60,276 nucleotides of DNA from Paraglaciecola arctica BSs20135 (GTDB lineage: Bacteria; Pseudomonadota; Gammaproteobacteria; Enterobacterales; Alteromonadaceae), in NCBI RefSeq assembly GCF_000314995.1, contig NZ_BAEO01000019.1, positions 1-60,276 of the forward strand. The letters are read 5' to 3'. Below, piece by piece: positions 1 through 9,233 of the stretch. The notes under the pieces are model-generated. The model worked only from the letters and a program-made list of their open reading frames with translations. It made no database searches and was not told the DNA's origin. A program made the position numbers and the translations under genes. The number at the start of each line of letters is the position of its first letter. Position 1 is the stretch's first letter.

Positions 1-18
1 GTTTTTTATGGGTGAAAT

Positions 19-414
19 TTACTCTGGGTAACTATTTACTAACAGAGTTGCTTTAATTTCATCATTTATTGCAACTGCTTTTTTCGCCTTAAAATCAAAA
101 TGTACTAATGTTGTGGTTCCAGTTGCACACTTTTTTTGCTCCTGCCATAACTCCTGATATACATCAAAAGAACTGCTACCTATGCGGCTAATATAAGTCC
201 TAACTTGAACTTTTTGCCCGTAATAAATCTGTTCTAAAAAATCCACTTTATAACTGGCCAAAATCAACGGCCAGTTTTGCAAATCTAATTCAAGGGTAAA
301 GAGTTTAAAAATAGGCTCGCGACCCGCTTCAAACCACCCCACCAAAACGGTATTACTGACGTGAGCTAGGGCATCGGTTTCATAAAAGCGCACATTAAAC
401 TCTTCACTAAACAT
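19..414 (-). CDS. Acyl-CoA thioesterase of the 4HBT/YbgC hot-dog family
   Basis: A 131-residue single-domain protein of the hot-dog thioesterase type, expected to hydrolyse acyl-CoA thioesters in the cytoplasm. The N-terminal stretch FYETDALAHVSNTVLVGWFEAGRE matches the family pattern in which an Asp in a YxTDxxxHVxN segment lies near the active site and a Glu follows one helix later. The length is normal for the family. It starts 12 bases after the uvrA stop on the same strand, so it is probably the second gene of a uvrA operon. The substrate cannot be told from sequence; the family covers short- and medium-chain acyl-CoAs. Family call is secure, specificity unknown. Confidence 0.85.
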   Translation of the reverse strand: MFSEEFNVRFYETDALAHVSNTVLVGWFEAGREPIFKLFTLELDLQNWPLILASYKVDFLEQIYYGQKVQVRTYISRIGSSSFDVYQELWQEQKKCATGTTTLVHFDFKAKKAVAINDEIKATLLVNSYPE

Positions 415-426
415 CTAATACAATCT

Positions 427-3255
427 CTACTTTTGCAATAACGGTTTAAGGAAACGTGCTGTATGTGACGCTTCTACTTCACAAATATCTTCAGGGGTGC
501 CTTGCGCAACGATCATGCCACCACCAGACCCACCTTCAGGCCCCAAATCTATGACCCAATCTGCCGTTTTAATAACGTCTAGGTTATGCTCAATAACAAC
601 CACTGTATTACCATGATCACGTAACCTATGCAGCACTTCTAATAGCTGTTTAATATCATGAAAGTGCAAACCTGTAGTGGGTTCATCCAAAATATATAGG
701 GTTTGGCCGGTATCTCGTTTGGATAACTCTTTCGCTAACTTGACACGCTGTGCTTCCCCACCCGATAAAGTAGTAGCCGCTTGCCCTAAACGTACGTATG
801 ACAAACCTACGTCCATCAAGGTTTGTAATTTACGGGCAATCGCAGGAATAACGTCGAAGAAGGGGCGTGCTTCTTCTACTGTCATATCTAATACCTGATG
901 GATATTTAATCCTTTATACAGAATTTCCAATGTTTCGCGGTTGTAACGTTTGCCTTTACATACATCACAAGGTACATACACATCGGGCAAAAAGTGCATC
1001 TCAACTTTGATCACACCATCGCCTTGGCATGCTTCACAGCGTCCACCTTTGACGTTAAAACTAAAACGTCCAGGTTTATAACCACGAGACCTGGATTCTT
1101 GGGTTCCAGCAAACAATTCACGCACTGGCGTAAAAATACCTGCATAAGTGGCAGGATTAGAGCGCGGAGTTCTGCCAATTGGGCTTTGATCAATATCCAC
1201 GACCTTATCCATAAACTCCATACCGGTAATGGTTTTATAGGGTGCAGGCTCGCCTGTAGTGGCGCCATTTAATTCTCTGTGAGCAATCCGATAAAAGGTA
1301 TCATTTATCAAAGTCGATTTACCTGAGCCGGACACTCCCGTTACGCAGGTCATTAGGCCTAAAGGTGCTCTAAAAGTGACATTTTGAAGGTTGTTACCTG
1401 TTGCGCCGGTCAACTCAACCCACCTATCTTGGTTAATTTCAGTTCGTTTCACAGGAATTTCAATTCGTTCTCTACCAGACAGATATTTACCGGTTAGTGA
1501 ACGTTCACTATTTTTTATATCTTCGATAGTTCCCTGAGCTACAATTTCGCCACCGTGTACGCCAGCACCTGGGCCAATATCCAGTACAAAATCGGCAGCT
1601 CGAATAGCATCTTCGTCATGCTCAACCACTATCACTGTGTTGCCTAAATCGCGCAAGTGAACCAGAGTCTCAAGTAACCTTGCGTTATCTCTTTGATGTA
1701 GTCCAATAGAAGGCTCATCTAGAACATACATAACGCCCACTAAACCTGCACCAATTTGACTGGCTAACCTAATCCGCTGAGCTTCACCTCCAGATAAGGT
1801 ATCGGCGCTCCGTGAAAGGGATAGATAATTTAAGCCAACGTTGACCAAAAAGGTCAATCTATCATTGATTTCTTTAAATATTTTTTCTGCAATTTTTAGG
1901 CGTTTGCCGGTTAAGGTAAGCTCAGCGAAAAACTCCAAAGCATCAGCAATGGACATATCAGTAATGACATTTAATGGCGTTTCACCAATAAATACGTTTC
2001 TGGCCTCTAATCTGAGGCGACTTCCAGAACAACTAGAGCAATGTTGTTGACTAAGATACTTAGATAATTCATCACGTACCGCATTGGATTCAGTCTCTTT
2101 ATAACGCCGCTCCATATTAGGAATGATCCCTTCAAAGGGATGTTTACGTTCCATAATGTCGCCGCGATCGTTAATGTATTTAAACTTTAACGAGGTGCCT
2201 TTACTGCCGTACAATACAATGTCTCGTGCTTCTGCATCCAACTCTGCAAATGGCACAGCCAGATCAAACTTGTAGTGATCGGCTACTGCTTGCAACATCT
2301 GAAAATAATAATAACTGCGTTTATCCCAGCCACGAATAGCCCCGCCAGCCAAACTAATTTCGTCATTGGCGATAATACGATGTGGGTCGAAAAACTGCCT
2401 AGTCCCCAAACCATCACAACTTTGGCAGGCGCCAGCAGGATTGTTAAAGGAAAATAAGCGTGGCTCTAATTCCGCCATGCTGTAACCACAATGTGGGCAA
2501 GCAAAATTAGAAGAAAACACCAATTCTTGTTTATCTGGTTCATCCATAAAAGCGACGGTTGCAGTACCGCCAGACAAGTTTAAGGCTGTTTCAAAAGACT
2601 CAGACAAACGTAGTTTTAAATCTTCGCGCACTTTAAAACGATCAACCACCACTTCGATTGTATGTTTTTTATGTAAGTCGAGGTCTGGCGGATCTGATAA
2701 ATCGCAGACATTGCCATCAATTCTGGCTCTGATAAAACCTTGTGCGGAAAGATTTTCGAGGGTTTTTAGATGCTCACCTTTGCGTGCTTGAACTACAGGA
2801 GCAAGTAACATCAATTTAATATCGGCTGGCATGTCTAACACGCGGTCAACCATCTGACTGACAGTTTGTGCATCGAGTGGCACATGATGTTCAGGACAAC
2901 GAGGTTCCCCAACCCGTGCGTACAACAAACGTAAATAGTCATAAATTTCTGTAATAGTACCCACAGTAGAACGTGGGTTGTGGGAAGTGGATTTTTGCTC
3001 GATGGAAATAGCCGGCGATAAACCTTCTATATGATCCACATCAGGCTTTTCCATCATGGATAAAAATTGTCTGGCGTATGCCGACAAGGATTCGACATAA
3101 CGTCTTTGCCCTTCAGCATACAAGGTATCGAAGGCCAAAGAAGATTTGCCCGAACCAGACAAACCCGTTATCACGGTTAATTTGTCTCTGGGTATATCTA
3201 GATCAATGTTTTTGAGATTGTGGGTGCGAGCACCGCGTACTTCAATTCTATCCAT
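427..3255 (-). CDS. uvrA: Excinuclease ABC subunit A
   Basis: UvrA is the damage-recognition ATPase of nucleotide excision repair and hands DNA to UvrB. The 942-residue length is standard. Two ABC ATPase modules are visible: the first P-loop is at residues 31-38 (GLSGSGKS) and the second is the GVSGSGKST segment in the C-terminal half. Both modules carry LSGGEAQR signature motifs. Two CxxC zinc modules are present, CPHC...CQSC near residue 255-280 and CEAC...CDVC near residue 740. The gene is divergent from the YajR-like transporter and close to ssb, an arrangement related to the classic uvrA-ssb divergence of enterics. I did not find a convincing LexA operator in the 199-bp gap upstream. Confidence 0.98.
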   Translation of the reverse strand: MDRIEVRGARTHNLKNIDLDIPRDKLTVITGLSGSGKSSLAFDTLYAEGQRRYVESLSAYARQFLSMMEKPDVDHIEGLSPAISIEQKSTSHNPRSTVGTITEIYDYLRLLYARVGEPRCPEHHVPLDAQTVSQMVDRVLDMPADIKLMLLAPVVQARKGEHLKTLENLSAQGFIRARIDGNVCDLSDPPDLDLHKKHTIEVVVDRFKVREDLKLRLSESFETALNLSGGTATVAFMDEPDKQELVFSSNFACPHCGYSMAELEPRLFSFNNPAGACQSCDGLGTRQFFDPHRIIANDEISLAGGAIRGWDKRSYYYFQMLQAVADHYKFDLAVPFAELDAEARDIVLYGSKGTSLKFKYINDRGDIMERKHPFEGIIPNMERRYKETESNAVRDELSKYLSQQHCSSCSGSRLRLEARNVFIGETPLNVITDMSIADALEFFAELTLTGKRLKIAEKIFKEINDRLTFLVNVGLNYLSLSRSADTLSGGEAQRIRLASQIGAGLVGVMYVLDEPSIGLHQRDNARLLETLVHLRDLGNTVIVVEHDEDAIRAADFVLDIGPGAGVHGGEIVAQGTIEDIKNSERSLTGKYLSGRERIEIPVKRTEINQDRWVELTGATGNNLQNVTFRAPLGLMTCVTGVSGSGKSTLINDTFYRIAHRELNGATTGEPAPYKTITGMEFMDKVVDIDQSPIGRTPRSNPATYAGIFTPVRELFAGTQESRSRGYKPGRFSFNVKGGRCEACQGDGVIKVEMHFLPDVYVPCDVCKGKRYNRETLEILYKGLNIHQVLDMTVEEARPFFDVIPAIARKLQTLMDVGLSYVRLGQAATTLSGGEAQRVKLAKELSKRDTGQTLYILDEPTTGLHFHDIKQLLEVLHRLRDHGNTVVVIEHNLDVIKTADWVIDLGPEGGSGGGMIVAQGTPEDICEVEASHTARFLKPLLQK

Positions 3256-3454
3256 TTTTGACTTGTATCGGATCCAAAAGAAGAAGTATTACACACTCTT
3301 GAAACTAGCTCTATGGCAACGCAGATTATCTTTTTACCAGCTCACTGCCACTAATCAAAAATGTCGTTTAAATTGTTTGTCAAAAAAGAATCTATGCTAG
3401 ACTTGTTGGCCATTTTAGCATCCAGCTTTTCATTTTCTGATAATAGACAAAACC

Positions 3455-4792
3455 TTGAATTCTACCGAACTTCGCAGCGCTTTTTCTCTTGCCTTTGTGT
3501 ATGTGTTACGCATGCTTGGCTTGTTTATGGTGATGCCCGTCATAGCCATTAGCGCTAAAGAATACCCCGATTATTCAGCTTTTCTTGTAGGGCTGGCGAT
3601 AGGCGGTTACGGTTTGACTCAAGCATTATTGCAAATTCCCATGGGAGTGTTATCAGATAAAATTGGTCGAAAACCTGTTATTGCCGGCGGTTTAGTCATT
3701 TTTGCCATTGGCAGCATTGTGGCTGCAACTGCAGATAGTTTAGCTTGGGTCGTAGTTGGACGTTTTCTGCAAGGTGCTGGCGCAATAGCAGGGGCAATCA
3801 TGGCCTTAGCAGGCGATTTAAGCCGCGAAAGCCAGCGCCCAAAAGTCATGGCGATTATAGGTATTTCTATTGGTTTCTCCTTTTATTTAGCCTTACTTTT
3901 AGGCCCTATTATTGCGAGTCAATTTGGCCTAAGCGGTATATTCTTGATGACGGGTGTCTTAGCTTGCCTGTGCATTTTTTTGGTGTTGTTTGTGGTACCT
4001 AACGCAAAAAACATCGCGCCTAAGGGCGACACTCTGCCCGTTATTGATGATCTAAAAAACCTTTTTCTACACCCTCAATTAATACGTCTAAATATCAGCG
4101 TGTTGCTGTTACATATGCTGATCACCCTATTGTTTGTGCAAATCCCTGTATTTCTAATCGACTTGGATTGGCCCCTTGCCACTCATTGGCATGCATACTC
4201 AATAGTATTAGTTGCCTCAGTTGTTGGTCTAATAGGCCTTATGGCCTTAGCAGCCAAACACAAACAAGGGGTCATGCAATTTAGCGTTGCAGGTCTAGCA
4301 ATAGTATTTGCTTTGCTAATATTCGGCCAACATTCGATTATTTATTTAATGCTATTAGTTAGCTTGTTTTTTACCTGTTTTAACTATCTCGAAGCGAATT
4401 TCCCCGCTATGGTTTCAAATATAGCTCCAGCCGGCAAAAAAGGCTCGGCCATGGGGGTGTACGCCAGTTTTCAGTTTTTTGGTGCCTTTTCAGGTGGCGT
4501 TTTATCCGGCAGTATCGGCCAGTTTTTAGGCATCCAATGGGTATTTGGTTTAGCCAGTATTTTATGTTGTATCTGGTTGCTGATAATCAGAGGTTTGAAC
4601 GCGACGAATAGACTGAAACGTTATACACTTAAAACCAATAAGCAAACATCAAGTCTGACTTTACAGCAGCTTTCAGAACTCGAAGGCGTGGTAGACATAA
4701 CGGTTGTTCCAAATGAACAGGTTATGTACATAAAGGCAGAACAACATTTCGATATTCAACAAGCTCGGCTTGTACTGAATTTAAAAGATTAA
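3455..4792 (+). CDS. MFS transporter, YajR-like with C-terminal ferredoxin-like domain
   Basis: A 445-residue inner-membrane major facilitator transporter with about 12 hydrophobic segments. The loop between TM2 and TM3 carries the MFS signature GVLSDKIGRKP. After the last helix about 55 residues form a soluble tail (QLSELEGVVDITVVPNEQVMYIK) resembling the C-terminal YAM domain of YajR drug-efflux-like transporters. The start is a TTG: an in-frame TAG at 3416-3418 closes the frame upstream and no ATG lies before the first helix, so TTG at 3455 is the best choice although no clear Shine-Dalgarno precedes it. The gene ends 12 bases before ssb and is probably cotranscribed with it. The substrate is unknown. 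Confidence 0.85.
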   Translation: MNSTELRSAFSLAFVYVLRMLGLFMVMPVIAISAKEYPDYSAFLVGLAIGGYGLTQALLQIPMGVLSDKIGRKPVIAGGLVIFAIGSIVAATADSLAWVVVGRFLQGAGAIAGAIMALAGDLSRESQRPKVMAIIGISIGFSFYLALLLGPIIASQFGLSGIFLMTGVLACLCIFLVLFVVPNAKNIAPKGDTLPVIDDLKNLFLHPQLIRLNISVLLLHMLITLLFVQIPVFLIDLDWPLATHWHAYSIVLVASVVGLIGLMALAAKHKQGVMQFSVAGLAIVFALLIFGQHSIIYLMLLVSLFFTCFNYLEANFPAMVSNIAPAGKKGSAMGVYASFQFFGAFSGGVLSGSIGQFLGIQWVFGLASILCCIWLLIIRGLNATNRLKRYTLKTNKQTSSLTLQQLSELEGVVDITVVPNEQVMYIKAEQHFDIQQARLVLNLKD

Positions 4793-4804
4793 TTAGGAGG
4801 CAAA

Positions 4805-5413
4805 ATGGCGAGCAAAGGCGTAAACAAAGTAATTTTAGTGGGTAATCTAGGTAAAGATCCTGAAGTAAGATATACCCCAAATGGCAAAGCCGTTGCCAAT
4901 TTAACCTTAGCCACATCAGAAAGTTGGAAAGATCAAAGTGGCCAGATCCAGGAAAAGACTGAATGGCACCGCGTATCCATGTTTGGTAAGTTAGCTGAAA
5001 TTGCAGGCGAATACTTGCGTAAAGGCAGCCAAGTTTACATTGAAGGCAAACTTCAAACCCGTAAATGGACCAACAAAGAAGGTCAAGACCAATACACCAC
5101 AGAAATCGTTTTAGACCCGTTCAATGGCGTTATGCAAATGTTAGGCAGTAAAGGTGGCGGTCAATCTGAAGGTGGTTTCCAAGGACAACAACGTCCTGCA
5201 GCGGCACCACAACAATCCAATCAAGGCTACCAGCAGGCGGCTCCACAACAGGGCTATCAACAAGCACCTCAGCAGAACCAGCAATATCAAAAGCCACCAG
5301 CTCAAGGCGCACCTCAACAACAAAATCAAGGCTTCAACCAAGCACCAGCGCAAGGCCAACCCGCACCTATGGCTGAACCAGATTTTGATTTTGATGATGA
5401 TATTCCCTTCTAG
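4805..5413 (+). CDS. ssb: Single-stranded DNA-binding protein
   Basis: SSB coats single-stranded DNA during replication, repair and recombination. The first 110 residues form the OB fold, beginning [21 protein letters not shown] long linker rich in Gln, Gly, Ala and Pro (residues about 115-190) follows, and the acidic tip ends DFDDDIPF, the peptide that binds partner proteins. An AGGAGG ribosome site sits at 4796-4801. The total of 202 residues is slightly longer than E. coli SSB because of the Gln-rich linker. An intrinsic terminator follows directly. Confidence 0.97.
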   Translation: MASKGVNKVILVGNLGKDPEVRYTPNGKAVANLTLATSESWKDQSGQIQEKTEWHRVSMFGKLAEIAGEYLRKGSQVYIEGKLQTRKWTNKEGQDQYTTEIVLDPFNGVMQMLGSKGGGQSEGGFQGQQRPAAAPQQSNQGYQQAAPQQGYQQAPQQNQQYQKPPAQGAPQQQNQGFNQAPAQGQPAPMAEPDFDFDDDIPF

Positions 5414-5438
5414 GCTGGAATATTTATAGAAAGTAAAG

Positions 5439-5467
5439 AAAAGGTGGGCGTTTGCTCGCCTTTTTTG
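5439..5467 (+). terminator. Intrinsic terminator after ssb
   Basis: An 11-bp stem (AAAAGGTGGGC with GCTCGCCTTTT, two G-T wobbles) closes a short GTTT-type loop and runs into a T tract about 25 bases past the ssb stop. Confidence 0.8.
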
Positions 5468-5694
5468 CTTTTAAAAGAAAATTTACAATTAAAATCGGTA
5501 TTTTTTGTAAACTTTTTAAGAATTACGTTATGGCGAAACTAAGTTTTTAGTAAAGTGTGTTTATTTTCGCCACTCTAAAACATTCGTTGTTAGAGTACAT
5601 GATTCGACTTTTGAAATTACTTTTTATACAAGGTGATGCCCGCTCGGCATGCATTTCTAAGAATAAAAGTAACAGCTAATAAAAAGTGAGATTT

Positions 5695-6741
5695 ATGATT
5701 AATTTTGCCGTTATCGGCACCAGTAAAATTACAGGATCATTTATTGATGCTGCCATGCAAGATGCGAGGTTTAATTTACATGCGGTGTATTCTCGTGATA
5801 TCGACAATGCACAAGCCTTCTCAAAAAAGCATAAAGCAGCGCACTTCTTTGATGATTTAAATGCGCTTTGCAACTGCCAAGAAATTGATGCTGTTTATAT
5901 TGCTTCCCCGAATAGTTGTCATTCACAACAAGCGATTCAATTATTGCAGAGCGGAAAACATGTGTTATGTGAAAAACCCGTAGCAGTAAATTCCCAACAA
6001 CTCAAAGCAATGATCGCAGCGGCCAAAGAAAATAAAGTATGTTTCATGGAAGCTATGATGATTTCTTTCTTACCCAATTATCAGCAGATTAAGAAATACC
6101 TTAAAGAAATTGGCAAGGTCACAAAGTATGCAGCTTCTTTCTGTCAATATTCATCACGCTACCCTGCTTATTTAAAGGGTGAAAATCCCAATACTTTTAA
6201 CCCAAATTTTGCTAATGGTTCATTGGTCGATATTGGTATTTATCCGCTTTACCCTTTGATAGATATGTTTGGTTTACCTGAAAAAATCACCAGTCAATGC
6301 AGCAAGCTTGCTTCGGGTGTAGATGCATGTGGTGATGTTTTATTAAGTTACAATAATCAAGAAATACAATTGCAAGCAGTGGTGGGTCATTCGAAAGTCA
6401 GTAACGGTAATAATAGCTGTGAATTACAGGGTGAGCTAGGTCGCCTAACTTGGCAACACCCTTCTTTATTTCATTCTGTAGTTTTACACTTAAATAACGG
6501 CGTTACCCAAGAACTAACACTTCCACAAACCGAGAATAGAATGACTTATGAGCTAACTCACTTTATTGATTTAGTTGAAAATAATCAGCTTGAGTCCAGC
6601 ATAAACACTTGGCAGCTATCAAAAAATGTACTTCAGGTAATAGAACAAGTTAGGCAACAACAGGGCATTATTTATCCGGGCGAATGTAAAGTATCTACAC
6701 ATAGGCACAATCACTCTGGTCAAGGCGCTCAAAACTGTTGA
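5695..6741 (+). CDS. Gfo/Idh/MocA family NAD(P)-dependent oxidoreductase
   Basis: A 348-residue cytosolic dehydrogenase of the Gfo/Idh/MocA family, which oxidises or reduces sugars, inositols and related polyols with NAD(P). The N-terminal Rossmann start is NFAVIGTSKITGSF. The diagnostic Glu-Lys-Pro of the family is present as HVLCEKPVAVN, and EAMM follows about 30 residues later, as in dihydrodiol-dehydrogenase-like members. An in-frame GTG at 5686 is also possible, but the AAGTGAG tract at 5684-5690 fits a ribosome site for the ATG at 5695. It stands alone between ssb and a secreted-protein gene. The substrate is not predictable. Confidence 0.87.
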   Translation: MINFAVIGTSKITGSFIDAAMQDARFNLHAVYSRDIDNAQAFSKKHKAAHFFDDLNALCNCQEIDAVYIASPNSCHSQQAIQLLQSGKHVLCEKPVAVNSQQLKAMIAAAKENKVCFMEAMMISFLPNYQQIKKYLKEIGKVTKYAASFCQYSSRYPAYLKGENPNTFNPNFANGSLVDIGIYPLYPLIDMFGLPEKITSQCSKLASGVDACGDVLLSYNNQEIQLQAVVGHSKVSNGNNSCELQGELGRLTWQHPSLFHSVVLHLNNGVTQELTLPQTENRMTYELTHFIDLVENNQLESSINTWQLSKNVLQVIEQVRQQQGIIYPGECKVSTHRHNHSGQGAQNC

Positions 6742-6848
6742 TTGGTTGAAAGATGGACAGTTTAGCCATATTTTCATTTTTTTTAGTTAGTTATTATGCC
6801 TGTTATCAAACGGGGGCATGAAGTTGTTACCTATGTCTTCTTATATAC

Positions 6849-7706
6849 ATGAGGCTATATTTAGTGAAAAATTTATCAACTTTTCTGTCTTTATTGATGT
6901 TAAACCTTCCCTTCCTTGCTACGGCTGGGGTCATTAATTTAGGTAGCGCAGATGGTTATATATTTGCTGCTGCGAATAGTGACAAATGGGGCGGCAACTT
7001 ACTGCTTGGTTCACAAGCGCATATTTTTGGAAATGTAGCTGCATCAAACACTTTGGAGTTAGGATCAGGTGTTATTGTTGATGGAGATGCTTGTGCAGGC
7101 ATAACTAATAATTGGGGTGCTACGGTTGCGGGAACAGCAGGCTCTTGTATTGATTTTACTCAGTTGGCCAATGATATAAGTGGCGCGGCGGCTCAAGCAC
7201 AAACATTTGCAGGTACTGATTTAGGCAATGTATCGGGAAGCTCAGAGGTATTTGGAAATGGACTACAATCCTTTTTAATCAATGATTTACTGCTTGCTGG
7301 TGGCGATACATTAACTGTCACAGGCAGTGCGGATGACTATTTTATCTTCAATGTTTTTGGCGGGGCGAAATTAGGTTCTGGTGCAAATATATTATTGCAA
7401 GGTGGGGTCGCTGCTGAAAATGTTATCTTTAATTTTGTAGCAAATCCTACTTCCCATAGCTTTGAGCTTGGCGGTGCTAATATAAGTGGTACGTTTTTAT
7501 CATCGGGGCGCACATTTATTATCGGGGATGGAGCTACGTTAAATAATTCAAGGTTCTTCTCGACAGAAAGCATAGTTGCTAACGTACAAGATGTTCGCTT
7601 TCCTACTAATGCTGTAACTCAAGTGCCAGCTCCACCAACACTTGCTATCTTTGCTTTAGGTGCGGCGATGGGTTTAGTAATACGTCGTATTAAAAAACAA
7701 TCTTAG
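6849..7706 (+). CDS. Secreted beta-rich protein with PEP-CTERM-type C-terminus (ice-binding-like / choice-of-anchor-like fold)
   Basis: A 285-residue exported protein. The N-terminus is a signal peptide ending ATA. The start may be ATG 6849 or, with a GAGG site 9 bases upstream, GTG 6864. The body is rich in Gly, Ser, Asn and short hydrophobic strands in the pattern NxFxLGSGAxIxLxGG...NVIFNF...SGTFLSSGRTF, which recalls DUF3494 ice-binding-type and choice-of-anchor-A-type beta-solenoids. The C-terminus, VPAPPTLAIFALGAAMGLV followed by RRIKK, has the three-part layout of a PEP-CTERM sorting signal with VPAP in place of VPEP. Such proteins are processed by exosortase, which is not encoded in this window. 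The fold assignment is tentative; the signal peptide and sorting tail are clear. Confidence 0.6.
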   Translation: MRLYLVKNLSTFLSLLMLNLPFLATAGVINLGSADGYIFAAANSDKWGGNLLLGSQAHIFGNVAASNTLELGSGVIVDGDACAGITNNWGATVAGTAGSCIDFTQLANDISGAAAQAQTFAGTDLGNVSGSSEVFGNGLQSFLINDLLLAGGDTLTVTGSADDYFIFNVFGGAKLGSGANILLQGGVAAENVIFNFVANPTSHSFELGGANISGTFLSSGRTFIIGDGATLNNSRFFSTESIVANVQDVRFPTNAVTQVPAPPTLAIFALGAAMGLVIRRIKKQS

Positions 7707-7728
7707 TTTATTTACTTTCGAATCCTTT

Positions 7729-7758
7729 AAACACTGGACGTTATGAACAGTGTTTTTT
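7729..7758 (+). terminator. Intrinsic terminator after the PEP-CTERM-type gene
   Basis: Arms AAACACTG and CAGTGTTT pair over 8 bp around an 11-base loop and lead into a T run, 23 bases past the stop. Confidence 0.75.
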
Positions 7759-7812
7759 GGTTGATAGCCCGCAAAATCTAGTGAATAAGAGAACTATCAC
7801 TTCTACACTCGA

Positions 7813-8976
7813 TTAATCTAATACCAACAATAGTTGCATTACTTCATCAAAGTTTTGAATATTTAATAACTCTGCTTTTTGTTCTAAAACACTAAAATCG
7901 CGGTGCCCTGCCGCTGCAAAATATAAACATGAGAGCATAAATAATACTAGCTCATCTTGTTCATTACCTTTCTCAATGGCCTGGCTCACTTTATCCAAAT
8001 GACCAATTTGTTTTACTAAACTTGCATCAATATGCCACAACGACAGCATTAATGACGAAGCCGAATAAAGACTGATCCCCATAGACTCGCGAATATGCAG
8101 ATTAAGTGAGCCCAAGTCATCTATACCTTGTAATGAATACAGCATCATTTCGTGCCTATATGCACTTTTATGACTTAACAGAAAGACGCCTAATAACGAA
8201 AAGACTAATACTTGCTCTGTTAACCCTATATCAAACTTAAGATCGGCAGTTATTTGCTTACGCACATGTTGAAATAGTTTAGGGGCTAATAAAAAAGCTT
8301 GGCTGTATTGTTCAATAATGACCTGCTCTAAGTGGCCTTGCAACGCATCTTTCACAGCAAACACAACAGCAAAATTAACAACTGTGTAGATGCCTAAATT
8401 TCGACTGATCGCTTCTTGAATATTTTTGGGCGTTTTACCATATATGGCTTTACTGGCTTGTCCCATAATACGACCTGAAAAAATAACATCCTGACTAACA
8501 ATCTCAATTACCCGTTGCAAATTAAGATTGTTTCGATCTTTTTCGAGTAATAACTGCCGACAACTGGCAGGCATAGGGGGCATATTTTCTGCTATTTCGG
8601 TTAGTTTTAAAGAATTAGTTTCAACACTGCACACTAATGATAATTCACGAAACTGAGATGCAGTAATACCGAATTTTTTTCGAAAAGCTCGCTCAAATGT
8701 AGCTCGCTCTGAATACCCAAGTGTAATAGCTAAATCATCAATCTTAGTTTGCATTGTCAACAATGCTTTTACACAAAGCTCATTTAAAAACTTACTTTGA
8801 ATAAGTTTATAACTGGTTTCTTCTTGAGTGAGTTTGCGCCTAAACGAGGTCATACTCATGGCCAATGCCGATGCACATTGTTCAATGGTCAATGACGCGG
8901 GTAACTCTCGTTCGCTTAACAAACGATTGACAGCCTCAGTAACTAACAATGATGTTTGGGGACTATTCATCGGCAC
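7813..8976 (-). CDS. AraC-type HTH protein fused to an HDOD domain
   Basis: A 387-residue regulator with an unusual domain order. Residues about 10-113 form a double helix-turn-helix of the AraC/XylS class (CASALAMSMTSFRRKL and DDLAITLGYSERATFERAFR). Residues about 128-320 look like an HDOD domain: ENMPPMPASCRQLLLEKD, then VIEIVSQDVIFSGRIMGQAS, then an EAISRNLGIYTVVNFAVVF segment, matching the layout around the HDOD core. HDOD domains lack the catalytic metal ligands of HD phosphohydrolases and act in signalling. An AraC DNA-binding module normally sits at the C-terminus behind a sensor; here it is N-terminal. It is convergent with the PEP-CTERM-type gene. The target genes are unknown. Confidence 0.72.
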   Translation of the reverse strand: MPMNSPQTSLLVTEAVNRLLSERELPASLTIEQCASALAMSMTSFRRKLTQEETSYKLIQSKFLNELCVKALLTMQTKIDDLAITLGYSERATFERAFRKKFGITASQFRELSLVCSVETNSLKLTEIAENMPPMPASCRQLLLEKDRNNLNLQRVIEIVSQDVIFSGRIMGQASKAIYGKTPKNIQEAISRNLGIYTVVNFAVVFAVKDALQGHLEQVIIEQYSQAFLLAPKLFQHVRKQITADLKFDIGLTEQVLVFSLLGVFLLSHKSAYRHEMMLYSLQGIDDLGSLNLHIRESMGISLYSASSLMLSLWHIDASLVKQIGHLDKVSQAIEKGNEQDELVLFMLSCLYFAAAGHRDFSVLEQKAELLNIQNFDEVMQLLLVLD

Positions 8977-9233
8977 AAATTTCTAATTAAAACAGTATTA
9001 TGGACTTTCTTGGCTTTTATAGACACTCTTAAAAACAGAAGTTAAGTGGGTGTGGAAAGGTAATTCAATCACCGTAAGCAGACTCGACTACGATAGGCAG
9101 ACTTGGCGGAGGCACCAGAACAATCACAAGAGTTATTACTGATCGAATTGGTGACTTTCCTGTTAGATCGGAATGAGAAGTCTCTGATATATGGATTTCC
9201 TGAGTGAATTTTGTGGATTAAATTCACTTAGGC

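Noticed and set aside
1011-1272. Overlapping long frames inside uvrA on both strands
   Set aside because: They lie wholly within the clearly conserved uvrA frame and show no protein features of their own.
3256-3454. Possible SOS (LexA) operator between uvrA and the MFS gene
   Set aside because: No sequence close to CTG-N10-CAG with the expected AT core was found, although uvrA is commonly SOS-regulated; the -35/-10-like pair near 3380-3410 has poor spacing.
5599-5682. A 27-codon plus-strand frame upstream of the oxidoreductase gene
   Set aside because: No ribosome site, no recognisable composition and no terminator; likely chance.
9203-9229. Inverted repeat GTGAATTT/AAATTCAC just past the TonB receptor stop as a terminator
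   Set aside because: The stem is AT-rich, only about 8 bp and is not followed by a T tract on the minus strand.
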